IMG/VR virus record: IMGVR_UViG_3300000116_000257
Coordinates: 1 to 22,752 of that record
Source of the DNA: a virus
Length of the DNA: 22,752 nt
Strand: one strand, 5' to 3'
Part shown: positions 1-8,300 of the stretch, one piece after another
Layout: the number at the start of each line of letters is the position of its first letter
How positions within the stretch are numbered: position 1 is the stretch's first letter
Translations under genes and position numbers: made by a program
Notes under the pieces: generated by a model
What the model was told of the DNA's origin: nothing
Databases searched by the model: none
The model's input: only the letters and a program-made list of their open reading frames with translations

Positions 1-74
1 CCTGGTGCACCAGCCAATATAATTGCTTTTGGTTTACCAATTGCTTCATTTAAAATTTTAACTAAACTTATCAT
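1..74 (-). CDS. P-loop NTPase/kinase, N-terminal fragment
   Basis: This gene starts at the ATG at 74 and runs off the window at base 1, so only 24 codons plus two bases are visible. The peptide reads M-I-S-L-V-K-I-L-N-E-A-I-G-K-P, then K-A-I-I-L-A-G-A-P, with the next codon beginning GG. A hydrophobic beta strand followed by A-G-A-P-G is the opening of a Walker A loop (GxPGxGK). Phage proteins with this layout are often kinases or zeta-toxin-like ATPases. The exact family cannot be decided because the rest of the loop and the catalytic domain lie outside. The ATG has no Shine-Dalgarno sequence and sits 4 bases after the shared 15-base intergenic motif at 79-93, so it is probably the first gene of its own transcript. 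Confidence 0.6.
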   Translation of the reverse strand, partial: MISLVKILNEAIGKPKAIILAGAP

Positions 75-78
75 ATAT

Positions 79-93
79 TTTTATTATAAATAT
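79..93 (-). promoter_or_regulatory. Candidate late promoter, copy 1
   Basis: On the minus strand this reads ATATTTATAATAAAA, identical at all 15 positions to the copies at 5272-5286 and 18141-18155. It contains TATAAT, which matches a sigma-70-type -10 hexamer, and ends 4 bases before the ATG at 74. Its first base overlaps the TAA stop of the nuclease gene (93-95). A promoter role is inferred from the position and repetition; no transcript data are available. Confidence 0.5.
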
Positions 94-881
94 TATAAGT
101 TTCTCTTAGCTGTAGTTTTAAATTCTGTAAATGTAGGAGAATGTCTTGGAAATTCTAAATCAAATAATTTTTTAACAGTATTAAAAATATCTAAATTTTC
201 TTCTTGTGTACGTTTTGATTCATGCATTTCCCACCCTTTACCTTTTATCTTTTTACCAGTTTTATCTTCTCCTCTTGATTTTGATTTTAACCACAATACA
301 CCTACTCTATCTACACTTTTACCATAACATTCTTCATAACATTGGGCATAAATAGCTCCTTGTAAATCATGGGTTATCTGTAGATTATTAGATGTTTTAA
401 AATCAATAATCCACATTTCAGTTTTACCATCAATTTCAATTTCACACACTAAATCACAAGTACCTGCTACTTTAATTTTATCTGAAAATAAATGTACTTC
501 TGCTTCAACTAGTGTAGGATTATAGGTTTCCCAAAAATCAACAAATTTTAAAAACATTTGCCAAACATCAGGGTTATATGTAGGTATACCATTAGATAAA
601 AAATTTAATTCCTTACCATTAAGATAATCCTCAATCATTTCATGCACTTGGGTACCTTCTTCAGCTGCTTTTTTAACAATCCAATCAGCACTAAAACCTA
701 CTTTTTTTAACCAATCTTGGAAATGTTTTCCTTTAGGATAACAACTTAAAACATAAGTTATTGATGGATAATATTTACCATTTCTACGATAATATCTTGC
801 ATCTGGTAGTGTGATTTGTTTTGAATCTTCACTAATTTCTAAAATCCTATTATAAGATTTTTTTATATTTCTTTTTTTCAT
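93..881 (-). CDS. PD-(D/E)XK nuclease, RecB/Cas4-like
   Basis: This 262-residue protein carries the motif series of the RecB/AddB/Cas4-type PD-(D/E)XK nucleases. In order these are a G-T-Q-V-H-E segment with His80, an acidic strand around Glu126-Glu128, G-T-C-D-L-V with Asp143, I-I-D-F-K-T with Asp160 and Lys162, and Q-G-A-I-Y-A with Gln174 and Tyr178. These residues bind metal and form the active site in the family, so an active DNA exonuclease or endonuclease is likely. I see no four-cysteine iron-sulfur cluster of the true Cas4 kind and no helicase domain. The ATG at 879-881 overlaps the TGA of the primase gene as ATGA, which argues for coupled translation and a shared role in replication or recombination. 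The exact role (end processing, recombination, host DNA degradation) is not determined. Confidence 0.8.
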   Translation of the reverse strand: MKKRNIKKSYNRILEISEDSKQITLPDARYYRRNGKYYPSITYVLSCYPKGKHFQDWLKKVGFSADWIVKKAAEEGTQVHEMIEDYLNGKELNFLSNGIPTYNPDVWQMFLKFVDFWETYNPTLVEAEVHLFSDKIKVAGTCDLVCEIEIDGKTEMWIIDFKTSNNLQITHDLQGAIYAQCYEECYGKSVDRVGVLWLKSKSRGEDKTGKKIKGKGWEMHESKRTQEENLDIFNTVKKLFDLEFPRHSPTFTEFKTTAKRNL

Positions 882-1810
882 ATTGATTGTAATTTCCTTT
901 CCATTAATTGGTAGGAGGTTAGGGGGAATGTATTTTGAATTAATTTTGTAAAATTATAAAACCCCATTTCACTAGGATCTTTTTCTTTAAGATCTATTAA
1001 ATAAACTTCTTTTCCTTCATTTATGAATTCTTCGGCAAATTTAACTGCTTGTTTCATAGCATCTGTATCTAATGCTATGTATATTTTTTCAATAGTAGAT
1101 GTTACTATTTTTTTCATTAATTCAGATTGTATATTTTTACCTAATAAGGGTATAGCATTGCGTTTTATAGCAATAGCATCAAACATACCTTCACATATAA
1201 CTAAAGGTAAAGACCAATTAATTAAATGTTCATTTGGTATTATATTTCTTGATGCTTCTGGATTTTTATATTTTATATAAGGATCTTTTTCAAATGATCT
1301 TCCTGTATAATAATTTAATTGTCCGTTTTTATTATAGGAGGGTATAATTACCATTTTAGAATATCTACCATACTCACAATATCCTATATTATATTTTTCA
1401 ATATCTTCAATAGTTATACCTCTATTTTTTAAATAAGCCCATGCTTGTCTTCCTATTATGTTTTTACTATTATTAGTTATAGGAGTAAATTCATCTGGTA
1501 GTTTTAAGTCATATTTAATTACTTCAGTATCCTTAACTTGATAACCCGTTTTTACTAATGACTTTAATTCTGAAAAATGTTCAGGTAGTGCTTTTACTTT
1601 TTTAAATAAAGTATTTAAATATTTTCCTTTTTCATTACAAACCCAACAATGCCAAGGATGATGACCTTTTTTATTATCTGTAAAATTAATTTCTAATTTG
1701 GGTTTAGAATGATTACATAAAGGGCAATGAAATGCCCTATTACCACGAGCAGTCATTTTTCCATCTCCTAATACTCTACTTACTAAGCTTACTAGTAGTT
1801 CATTTATCAT
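878..1810 (-). CDS. DNA primase, DnaG/T4 gp61-like
   Basis: This primase synthesises RNA primers for lagging-strand replication. An N-terminal zinc ribbon is formed by Cys29, Cys32, Cys55 and Cys58 (C-P-L-C and C-W-V-C). The middle holds the primase core. A TOPRIM domain carries I-C-E-G-M-F-D-A with catalytic Glu207, A-L-D-T-D with metal-binding Asp248 and Asp250, and a K-D-P-S-E motif near 277-281. The length (310 residues) suits a stand-alone phage primase; no helicase domain is fused. I chose the ATG at 1810. The frame stays open to a TTG at 1825, which would add five residues, but ATG is the rule among the neighbours. The gene follows the GIY-YIG gene by 18 bases and overlaps the nuclease gene by four bases (ATGA). 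Confidence 0.88.
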   Translation of the reverse strand: MINELLVSLVSRVLGDGKMTARGNRAFHCPLCNHSKPKLEINFTDNKKGHHPWHCWVCNEKGKYLNTLFKKVKALPEHFSELKSLVKTGYQVKDTEVIKYDLKLPDEFTPITNNSKNIIGRQAWAYLKNRGITIEDIEKYNIGYCEYGRYSKMVIIPSYNKNGQLNYYTGRSFEKDPYIKYKNPEASRNIIPNEHLINWSLPLVICEGMFDAIAIKRNAIPLLGKNIQSELMKKIVTSTIEKIYIALDTDAMKQAVKFAEEFINEGKEVYLIDLKEKDPSEMGFYNFTKLIQNTFPLTSYQLMERKLQSI

Positions 1811-1828
1811 ATGGGGAATATACAAATA

Positions 1829-2329
1829 TTATTTTATATCTCCAAAGTCACGTGTAAAAAACTTACCTAAAATATTATCATTAATATGAGCACTATATTT
1901 GTTTTCTAATACTTCATTTAAAAATAAATATTTAGTTTCATAATAGGTAAGTAGTTTTTTATTTGGTACAAATTCTAATATACGTTTTTCCCAATTTTTT
2001 CCATCATTATCTTTTTTAGATAAATCTAATATTTCTTTTTGGGATCCAAAATAATATTTCCAATCAGATTCAGTTATTATTTTTTGTTTTTGGGGAGTAC
2101 GTCCTTTAAGACCTTGTTTAGATCTTTCTTCTTTTAAAGCTTGTAATGCTTTTTTACCTAATTTTTTATTTCTTTCAAAATAAAGAACTTTTTTACCTAT
2201 ATATCTTATGTCAGTAGGTTTATACCTAACTTCATAAATAAACCCATAGGTTCCTTCAGGCATGTCTTCTATTGATGTTATAACCCTTCCCTGGTGTACC
2301 CAAGCAGCGGTTGTTGGCATATCTATCAT
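1829..2329 (-). CDS. GIY-YIG-like endonuclease
   Basis: This 166-residue protein has the two signature strands of the GIY-YIG nuclease fold: G-F-I-Y-E-V at residues 29-34 and R-Y-I-G-K-K at 42-47. A basic region at 52-83 and S-D-W-K-Y-Y-F-G-S at 88-96 follow. The latter (S-D-W-x-x-Y-x-G-S) is common in phage proteins of this class. Glu131 in the Y-Y-E-T-K-Y-L-F helix is in the right place for the metal-binding glutamate, and an Asn-rich turn follows at 150-152. No NUMOD or helix-turn-helix DNA-binding module is visible, so it may be a simple nuclease rather than a full homing endonuclease. A second in-frame ATG four codons in (2320) is an alternative start. It sits between virion genes and the primase. 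Confidence 0.68.
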   Translation of the reverse strand: MIDMPTTAAWVHQGRVITSIEDMPEGTYGFIYEVRYKPTDIRYIGKKVLYFERNKKLGKKALQALKEERSKQGLKGRTPQKQKIITESDWKYYFGSQKEILDLSKKDNDGKNWEKRILEFVPNKKLLTYYETKYLFLNEVLENKYSAHINDNILGKFFTRDFGDIK

Positions 2330-2336
2330 TTAAATA

Positions 2337-3524
2337 TTATTGAGTATCAAATGCTACTTGAATTTCTAAATCTGCATTCATTGGTACTTTTGTTGCTGCT
2401 GACAGTTTTCCAATAGCTAATAAGTTTTGATCATTATCATATAATCCTACAGTTGTAATGTAAGGACTAAAATATGATCCTGTTGCAAAATCTTTATAAA
2501 CTGTATTTTGTCCTAAAATGCTTTGTGAGTCTTGACTACCAGATAATAATGATGGGTTTAATGAATATCCAAATTCATTTTCTCTTACTACACATTTATA
2601 TTGATGTTCATATAAAGTAACTGATGATGAAAATCCTACAGTTAAATTATCTATATTGTTTGAACTTCCATTAAATCCATTTTGACCTATTAAAACATCT
2701 AGTCCAAGCATTGCTACTAATGATTGTTGAATACCTTCAACATCACCTGAGGCACTTATAGGTGTTAATATAGCATTTCCATGTTCATAAATTATATTAC
2801 CACAATATTGACCATTTACTAAGGCTGTTCCAAAAGGATCTACATATTTAAATTTAAGATCTCCATCTCCATCATCATAAACAGTAAAAATGTTACCCGC
2901 ATTTAAATTATTAAATACTAAACTAAAACTTTGAGGTTCAATATTACTGCCCCATAATTTAGAAGGAATAGAAACCATTGATAAAAAATTATTATTGCTA
3001 TTTGACTGTACTGTTAAATCTTCTCCTAATAATGCTGTTCTAGTTTGAGTAATAGTACTTGATAGATAATTATCATATTGTGGACTTTTTATAGCTCCAA
3101 TAGAGATATTATTAGATCCACTAATACCCAAATTAATATTATTATTTTCAGCAAATGTATTATTTTGGGAACCTTCTAAACCATATAATAAACTTGAAGT
3201 TAATGCTAAACTACCAGATTGACTGTCAAAATAATTAGAATAATAAAGTTGCATTACACTAGAATAAACTGAATTTGTATTTAATTTATTTACAAATCCT
3301 GTAAAGTTTTGTGATCCTGAAACAGATGATGCTTGGTTAGATTGCCATAAGGATTGTTGGGAAGTTTCAAATATTAATTTACTAGCTGGGGGTTGGGTGC
3401 CAAAATAAATTTCAACTCCAACATTAGATGCCGTCATAGCATTTCCTGTAAATCTAAATCCTTTATTAGCTGAAAAAGGAGTTATTACAATATCCTTGGT
3501 TGTAAATTGTTTGTACGCTGACAT
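2337..3524 (-). CDS. Probable virion structural protein, paralog of its upstream neighbour
   Basis: I do not recognise a named family for this 395-residue protein. It is rich in Ser, Asn, Gly and Thr, with alternating hydrophobic strands, no signal peptide and no membrane segment, as expected for a beta-rich phage virion protein. Its C-terminus (about 323-395) matches the C-terminus of the 349-residue product just upstream. Both contain N-P-S-(L/F)-(L/V)-S-G-S, later I-T-T-V-G-L-Y and A-(I/V)-(G/A)-K-L-S, and end in a strand with alternating hydrophobics. The region just before (V-R-E-N-E-F-G-Y-S here, V-R-A-Q-N-S-D-F-N-Y there) also aligns. Its place after the baseplate genes suggests a tail or baseplate component. 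There is no ribosome-binding site, and the gap to the preceding gene is 6 bases. Confidence 0.65.
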   Translation of the reverse strand: MSAYKQFTTKDIVITPFSANKGFRFTGNAMTASNVGVEIYFGTQPPASKLIFETSQQSLWQSNQASSVSGSQNFTGFVNKLNTNSVYSSVMQLYYSNYFDSQSGSLALTSSLLYGLEGSQNNTFAENNNINLGISGSNNISIGAIKSPQYDNYLSSTITQTRTALLGEDLTVQSNSNNNFLSMVSIPSKLWGSNIEPQSFSLVFNNLNAGNIFTVYDDGDGDLKFKYVDPFGTALVNGQYCGNIIYEHGNAILTPISASGDVEGIQQSLVAMLGLDVLIGQNGFNGSSNNIDNLTVGFSSSVTLYEHQYKCVVRENEFGYSLNPSLLSGSQDSQSILGQNTVYKDFATGSYFSPYITTVGLYDNDQNLLAIGKLSAATKVPMNADLEIQVAFDTQ

Positions 3525-3530
3525 ACATTT

Positions 3531-4580
3531 TTAGTAATCTAATTTAACCCTAACAAGTAGTTCTTTTGTAAAATCTTTAACTAGTGGTCTACTTAATTTT
3601 GCTACAGCACATAATTCATTTGAATTGTTATATAAACCAACTGTAGTAATAAATGTTTGTGGGTTATTATACATAGTATTCCATAATAATTGTCCATTTG
3701 ATCCTGATACAAATGATGGATTTGAAGAATAATTAAAATCTGAGTTTTGGGCTCTTACAAAATAAAAATCAGATGCCAAAGTTTCTTGAGAATTTAAACG
3801 AAATGAATTTCCATCTTCCATACTAAGTGATATAGCTGTATTTAATTTGGCCATATTATCATCATTTGTATTTGAATTTCTTCCAGTAGCTAAGTTAATT
3901 CCTCCATCAGTTGCAAAAGCATTGGCACCATCTAATGCATCACCATTTAATAATATTAATCCTACATCAGGTAAAAATAAACCATATGATCCTGAATCTG
4001 GTGTATACCCATTAGCATTAAGAGTAGTATATACTGTTCCTTCTGATCCTGATACTACTTGATAAACTCTTCCAGCATTCCCAAATACATTTCCTGTACT
4101 TACTTTACTATTATCTGTTAAAGTTAATGTATCTGATCCATTTTTTAATGAAAGAGCCATTGTTCCTAATGCTAAGGATTCTTTATATCTTGATCTTTCA
4201 ATAGCTAAGGCATAAAAATATGATCCTGTAAAATCACCAAATATAAAAGGATTAGTATCATCACCCAAAGCAATATTTTGATATTGTCCAAATATTGTTG
4301 ATGATGGTGATTTACCATCAACCAAAACATTATAAAGTAAACTACCACTACCTACTTCATCCGCATAAGCTATGTCAAACTGAACAGCTGAATTTGTTTC
4401 AGTAGAAGCAGTTTGATATACATGAAGATAATATTGTCCTGTATTTGATGCTGCTTGAACTGATGATGTAAATATTTCTGTTAATCTTGGAGCATTATTG
4501 CTCCATGCAGTTCCTGTTATAGAATCTATACTATTAATTATATCACCTGATCCAAATTGTGTAAAAGCTCCGTTAGCCAT
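3531..4580 (-). CDS. Probable virion structural protein
   Basis: This 349-residue beta-rich protein has no membrane segment or signal peptide. Features include an N-terminal I-W/A-W-S-N-N-A-P-type segment (around 25-32), a run Q-F-D-I-A-Y-A-D-E-V-G-S-G-S near residues 68-81, and A-I-E-R-S-R-Y-K-E-S-L around 126-136. I recall this combination from conserved virion proteins of large myoviruses, but I cannot give a precise function. The C-terminus (287-349) is shared with the downstream 395-residue product, pointing to duplication. It starts at an ATG in a T/A-only leader, 25 bases after the 217-residue gene. Confidence 0.65.
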   Translation of the reverse strand: MANGAFTQFGSGDIINSIDSITGTAWSNNAPRLTEIFTSSVQAASNTGQYYLHVYQTASTETNSAVQFDIAYADEVGSGSLLYNVLVDGKSPSSTIFGQYQNIALGDDTNPFIFGDFTGSYFYALAIERSRYKESLALGTMALSLKNGSDTLTLTDNSKVSTGNVFGNAGRVYQVVSGSEGTVYTTLNANGYTPDSGSYGLFLPDVGLILLNGDALDGANAFATDGGINLATGRNSNTNDDNMAKLNTAISLSMEDGNSFRLNSQETLASDFYFVRAQNSDFNYSSNPSFVSGSNGQLLWNTMYNNPQTFITTVGLYNNSNELCAVAKLSRPLVKDFTKELLVRVKLDY

Positions 4581-4605
4581 ATTTTTATTTTATTTAAATT
4601 TATTT

Positions 4606-5259
4606 TTATTGCATTCCTGCTGATTTTCTCAGCTCAAATGGAACTTGTAATCTTGCTCCTGTACCTCTACCTACAATAGTTAAAGTAGCATATAATACAT
4701 CAGCTGTTCCAAATATATTAATTGATGTAGCTGCTAATGTAAAATTAGTACCTGTTACTGTTTTAGAAACATTAGTACCTAATGTTTGTTGAGTATTTAA
4801 AGCATTATTAGCATTAGCTCCTCCTCCTGTAATATTAGCATAAGTAATATTAGACATTGTTACAGTATATCCCTCTGCTTCTGGGGCAGTTCCTTCAAAA
4901 GTTTGAGTTTGGGGTGTTATAGCTGGGGTTGTAGATTCTCCTGTTACTAATTGAATTGTACTAGTCCCAACAGTTATAGTAGGCATTACTGCTGTTGATC
5001 TAGGTAATGTAACTAATTTATATTTCATTGTTTGCAATTCATTAGGAAAAGCTTCTAATACAGGCATATTTTCAATAGCTTCCCCATAATATGCTGATCC
5101 TGATGGGTGAGAAGGATTATATAATGAATAATCTACTTCATCATCTGATAATGAAAATTGTGTTATATTAAAAGCATTACCACCTTGAGCTAGTAATTCT
5201 CTTCCCTTTTTAGTTAAAATAGCATCTACTGTTACTACTTGATTATTTAAATATCCCAT
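4606..5259 (-). CDS. Conserved virion-associated protein, unknown function
   Basis: This 217-residue protein has two visible parts. Residues 1-87 hold a distinctive module: V-D-A-I-L-T-K-K-G-R-E-L-L-A near 11-24, F-S-L-S-D-D-E-V-D-Y-S-L-Y around 35-47, then N-P-S-H-P and I-E-N-M-P-V-L-E-A-F-P. This module occurs in proteins of large contractile-tail phages that are annotated only as structural. Residues 88-217 are Thr/Val/Gly-rich alternating strands, like an Ig-like or beta-sandwich domain. It is probably the first gene of a transcript, because the 58-base gap before it carries the 15-base promoter-like motif ending 12 bases before the ATG. Confidence 0.62.
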   Translation of the reverse strand: MGYLNNQVVTVDAILTKKGRELLAQGGNAFNITQFSLSDDEVDYSLYNPSHPSGSAYYGEAIENMPVLEAFPNELQTMKYKLVTLPRSTAVMPTITVGTSTIQLVTGESTTPAITPQTQTFEGTAPEAEGYTVTMSNITYANITGGGANANNALNTQQTLGTNVSKTVTGTNFTLAATSINIFGTADVLYATLTIVGRGTGARLQVPFELRKSAGMQ

Positions 5260-5271
5260 TTTTTATTAGTA

Positions 5272-5286
5272 TTTTATTATAAATAT
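5272..5286 (-). promoter_or_regulatory. Candidate late promoter, copy 2
   Basis: The minus strand reads ATATTTATAATAAAA, exact over 15 bases with copies 1 and 3. It lies in the longest intergenic gap of the window (5260-5317), after the giant wedge gene, and ends 12 bases before the ATG at 5259. The repeated gap-only placement suggests the start of a transcript for the downstream virion genes. Confidence 0.55.
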
Positions 5287-5317
5287 ATGTATTTTTTATT
5301 TTTAATCCAAATTATAA

Positions 5318-8300
5318 TTAACTTACATCTTGAGTTTCATTTGCATCTGGTGGATTTGTAAATGAATTTTGTGATTTTAACACATTAATTATTTTTTGAA
5401 CATTATCTTGTTGTGTTGGTGATAAATCATCAGGTATTAAATACCCATCTCCCGATGGGGTTATAGCTCCTTTCTGATTAATAGGTTGTGCCATATCTAC
5501 TATAACTTTAGTATCATCATTAACTCTTTTTACAATGGTAGCTGCAGAAATACTTCCTGAAGTGATTGGTTTAGGTAAAGTTGTAGGATCAGGTGATACT
5601 ATTAAAGTATCATACACAAAACCAGGATCAAGTGGATGATAAGCAGATCCATCCTCAACTACAGCAGAAAATTTAGATGGTGAAAAGGCGGGTGATGTTG
5701 TTTTAGGATCAAAACCTTCCCAAGATGCAGTAATTGGATTTCCAGAAGTATTAAAGCCCATTTCCATACCTGTTCTTAAGAAAGCTTGAGTAGTACCTAT
5801 TGCACCTTGTTCATTTGTTATATCACTTCCCCAACCTTGTAGTGTTAACCTTAAACTACCTGTTGGAGATATTATCCCACTAGAAGCACTTTGTTCACCC
5901 CATCTAGTTATAACTTCACAATTTAATAATGATCCTGTAGCTGCCTTGTTATTATTACTATCATTAATTACCATCATCCAAGGTTGTCCATTTTCAATCA
6001 TTAAGTCATACCTTTCTTTTAAGCTATCAGGAGAATATAATCCTGTTGGGGGTAAATCTTGAATATCAGCATAAAAAGTATTACCTGCTGTTGATGTTCC
6101 TGGAAAACCAGTTGCCCACCCATACTGTGTAGATCCATTATAAGGATAAGCTGCTTGTATGTGTACTATTGGGGGTGCTAATTCATAACCTAATACTGTA
6201 AAATCTACATTAATTAATTCATTATTAGATAAAGAATTAAAGTCAACTCCTCCATTATTTGTGGCATCTATAGCAGATGGAAAAGCATATGTAACTCTAA
6301 TTATATCTCCTTTTTCTATCATTACAGGAAGATTTCTATCAGTATATTCTGTTACAGCAGATTGAGAATAGTTGTATGTGAAATAATTTTCAATTCCTCT
6401 AGTACCATCTTGTGTTATTGGTAAATCTGGTAGACGGGTTTGGCTAACCCCAATAGTTCCTACAGGATCTTCTACAAAAGTAGATGAACACCAAGGCCAT
6501 GGAAAGAAATTACCTCCCTCATTTGAAGCCCACATTGCTGTAACATTATCCTTGCTAGTTATTTGGGTATTTGGGCTTACAGTAGCATTAGGAGCTGTTG
6601 CCCATCCTTGTGTTGATGAGGTATAAGCTATATTTCCATTATTAATATTATGATTAGCACTATTTATTAATTGTAAATGAGGGCCATTCATATCAAGTCT
6701 AACAATTGTAGCAACACCAGGAAAATTATATTGGTATAAATCTTCAGCATTTGTAGCATACCCCATTACATATAATAACCCATGTCCTTTATTTTTACTT
6801 GAGGGTGAACTACCTGTTTGGAACAATACTAAACTATTAGTATCACTAAATCCTGGGGATGGGAGTATACTTTGAGTAACTAAAAATCTATCGGAATTAA
6901 TTGGAGTACCATTTTTTGTACTAAGTATGTTCCAAAGAGGAGCAGTTGCGCCAGCTGATTTATTATGGTTAACACTAACATCTGTCCAATTAGGAGCATT
7001 AAAAGATTGAGTTTGTAATAATTCGAATGGTGTTTTTTGATTAGTAAAACTTGATGCTATATCTTGAGCTGGGGTGTAAATATATTTAGAAATATTTGTT
7101 AAATTACTATAATCTAATACAGGTGAAACTATTTCTGATATAGTTGGTGTTAAAGAAGTTTTTAAATTTCTAAATTGTTTTGTAGATTGATTATAAACTA
7201 CTTTTAATTTTCTATTAGGTGGAAAAGTACTTGCTACTGGAATTAAATTTTCGTTATTTCCTGTTAATTGTGAAGATGTAATAATTGGGGCTTGTTCTCC
7301 TTGAATAGATTCAAAAGGTATACTTATTAATTGATCTATTTCAAACGTACTTGTTCCAAATTTTTCTAAATTTTCATATGAAGATTTAAAATGAGCAAAA
7401 TTAATAGGACGGTTATCAATTGCAGAAATATATTCTGATGTTTTATCGCCTTCCCAACTACCAGTATCATCATTTAAAAATCTAATTTTACTTTGAAGTT
7501 TTAAATCTGGGGCCATTAAAGGACTAAATAATCCTGAAGGTTCTTGGCTTTCTGATAGATTAGCTTCAGTTATTCTAAAGTTATAATCCGCACTAGTTAT
7601 TTTACTACCATCATATCTAGGATTAATTATAGTTGTTGTTGTATAATTACTTTCAGGAACTTCAGCATACTCTAATAAATTAATGTTTGTTGAAGTTGCA
7701 CCTTTAAATCCTAATTCAGATGATGAGATTAATAAAGAATAATCTGAAGGTATTCCTTCTGTTTGTGATGATCCAGGTATTACAGGATCAAAATCCATAT
7801 CAAATAAAAATGAATTTTCTCTACTACCACTTACATTATTAATTGTAGGATTATATGGTGAATTTTGGAATAATTGACTTTGAGAAGGTACAATAGTAAA
7901 TCCATCTCTTTCATAGAAATGTTTAGGACCTAATGTATTTATTAAGGTAATAGAATCAATTTTAAGTCTAAATTGTTCTTGTCCAATGGCTGATGTAAAT
8001 AATTCTACTCCCCCATTATCAAATCCAGATCCAGGGCCCGAAGAATAGGGTTGAAGTAAAGGATCATCAGGATAATTATTTGTAGCTACAAATTGGTATG
8101 TAAAGTCTACTTGACCTGCATCACCAGCAGGGATTAAAAATCCTGAAAATTCAGCTAAAAGCGTTCCGGTGTGTGTTAAAAGTGTTTGTGGATAGACATT
8201 TGAAATGGATGTACCCGTTGGTCTACTATAATGACCCTTTATCTCATATGTTGCACCCGGTACTAGATTAAAAAACGATCCTGTCCAAAATTGGCTAGTA

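Noticed and set aside
1023-1280. Open frame of 85 codons on the plus strand
   Set aside because: It lies wholly inside the primase gene, antisense to its TOPRIM region, with no recognisable domain.
1811-1825. TTG start for the primase at 1825
   Set aside because: It adds only five residues; an ATG at 1810 is available and all other genes in the window start with ATG.
3847-4062. Open frame of 71 codons on the plus strand
   Set aside because: Antisense shadow of the 349-residue virion gene; low complexity and no own start signals.
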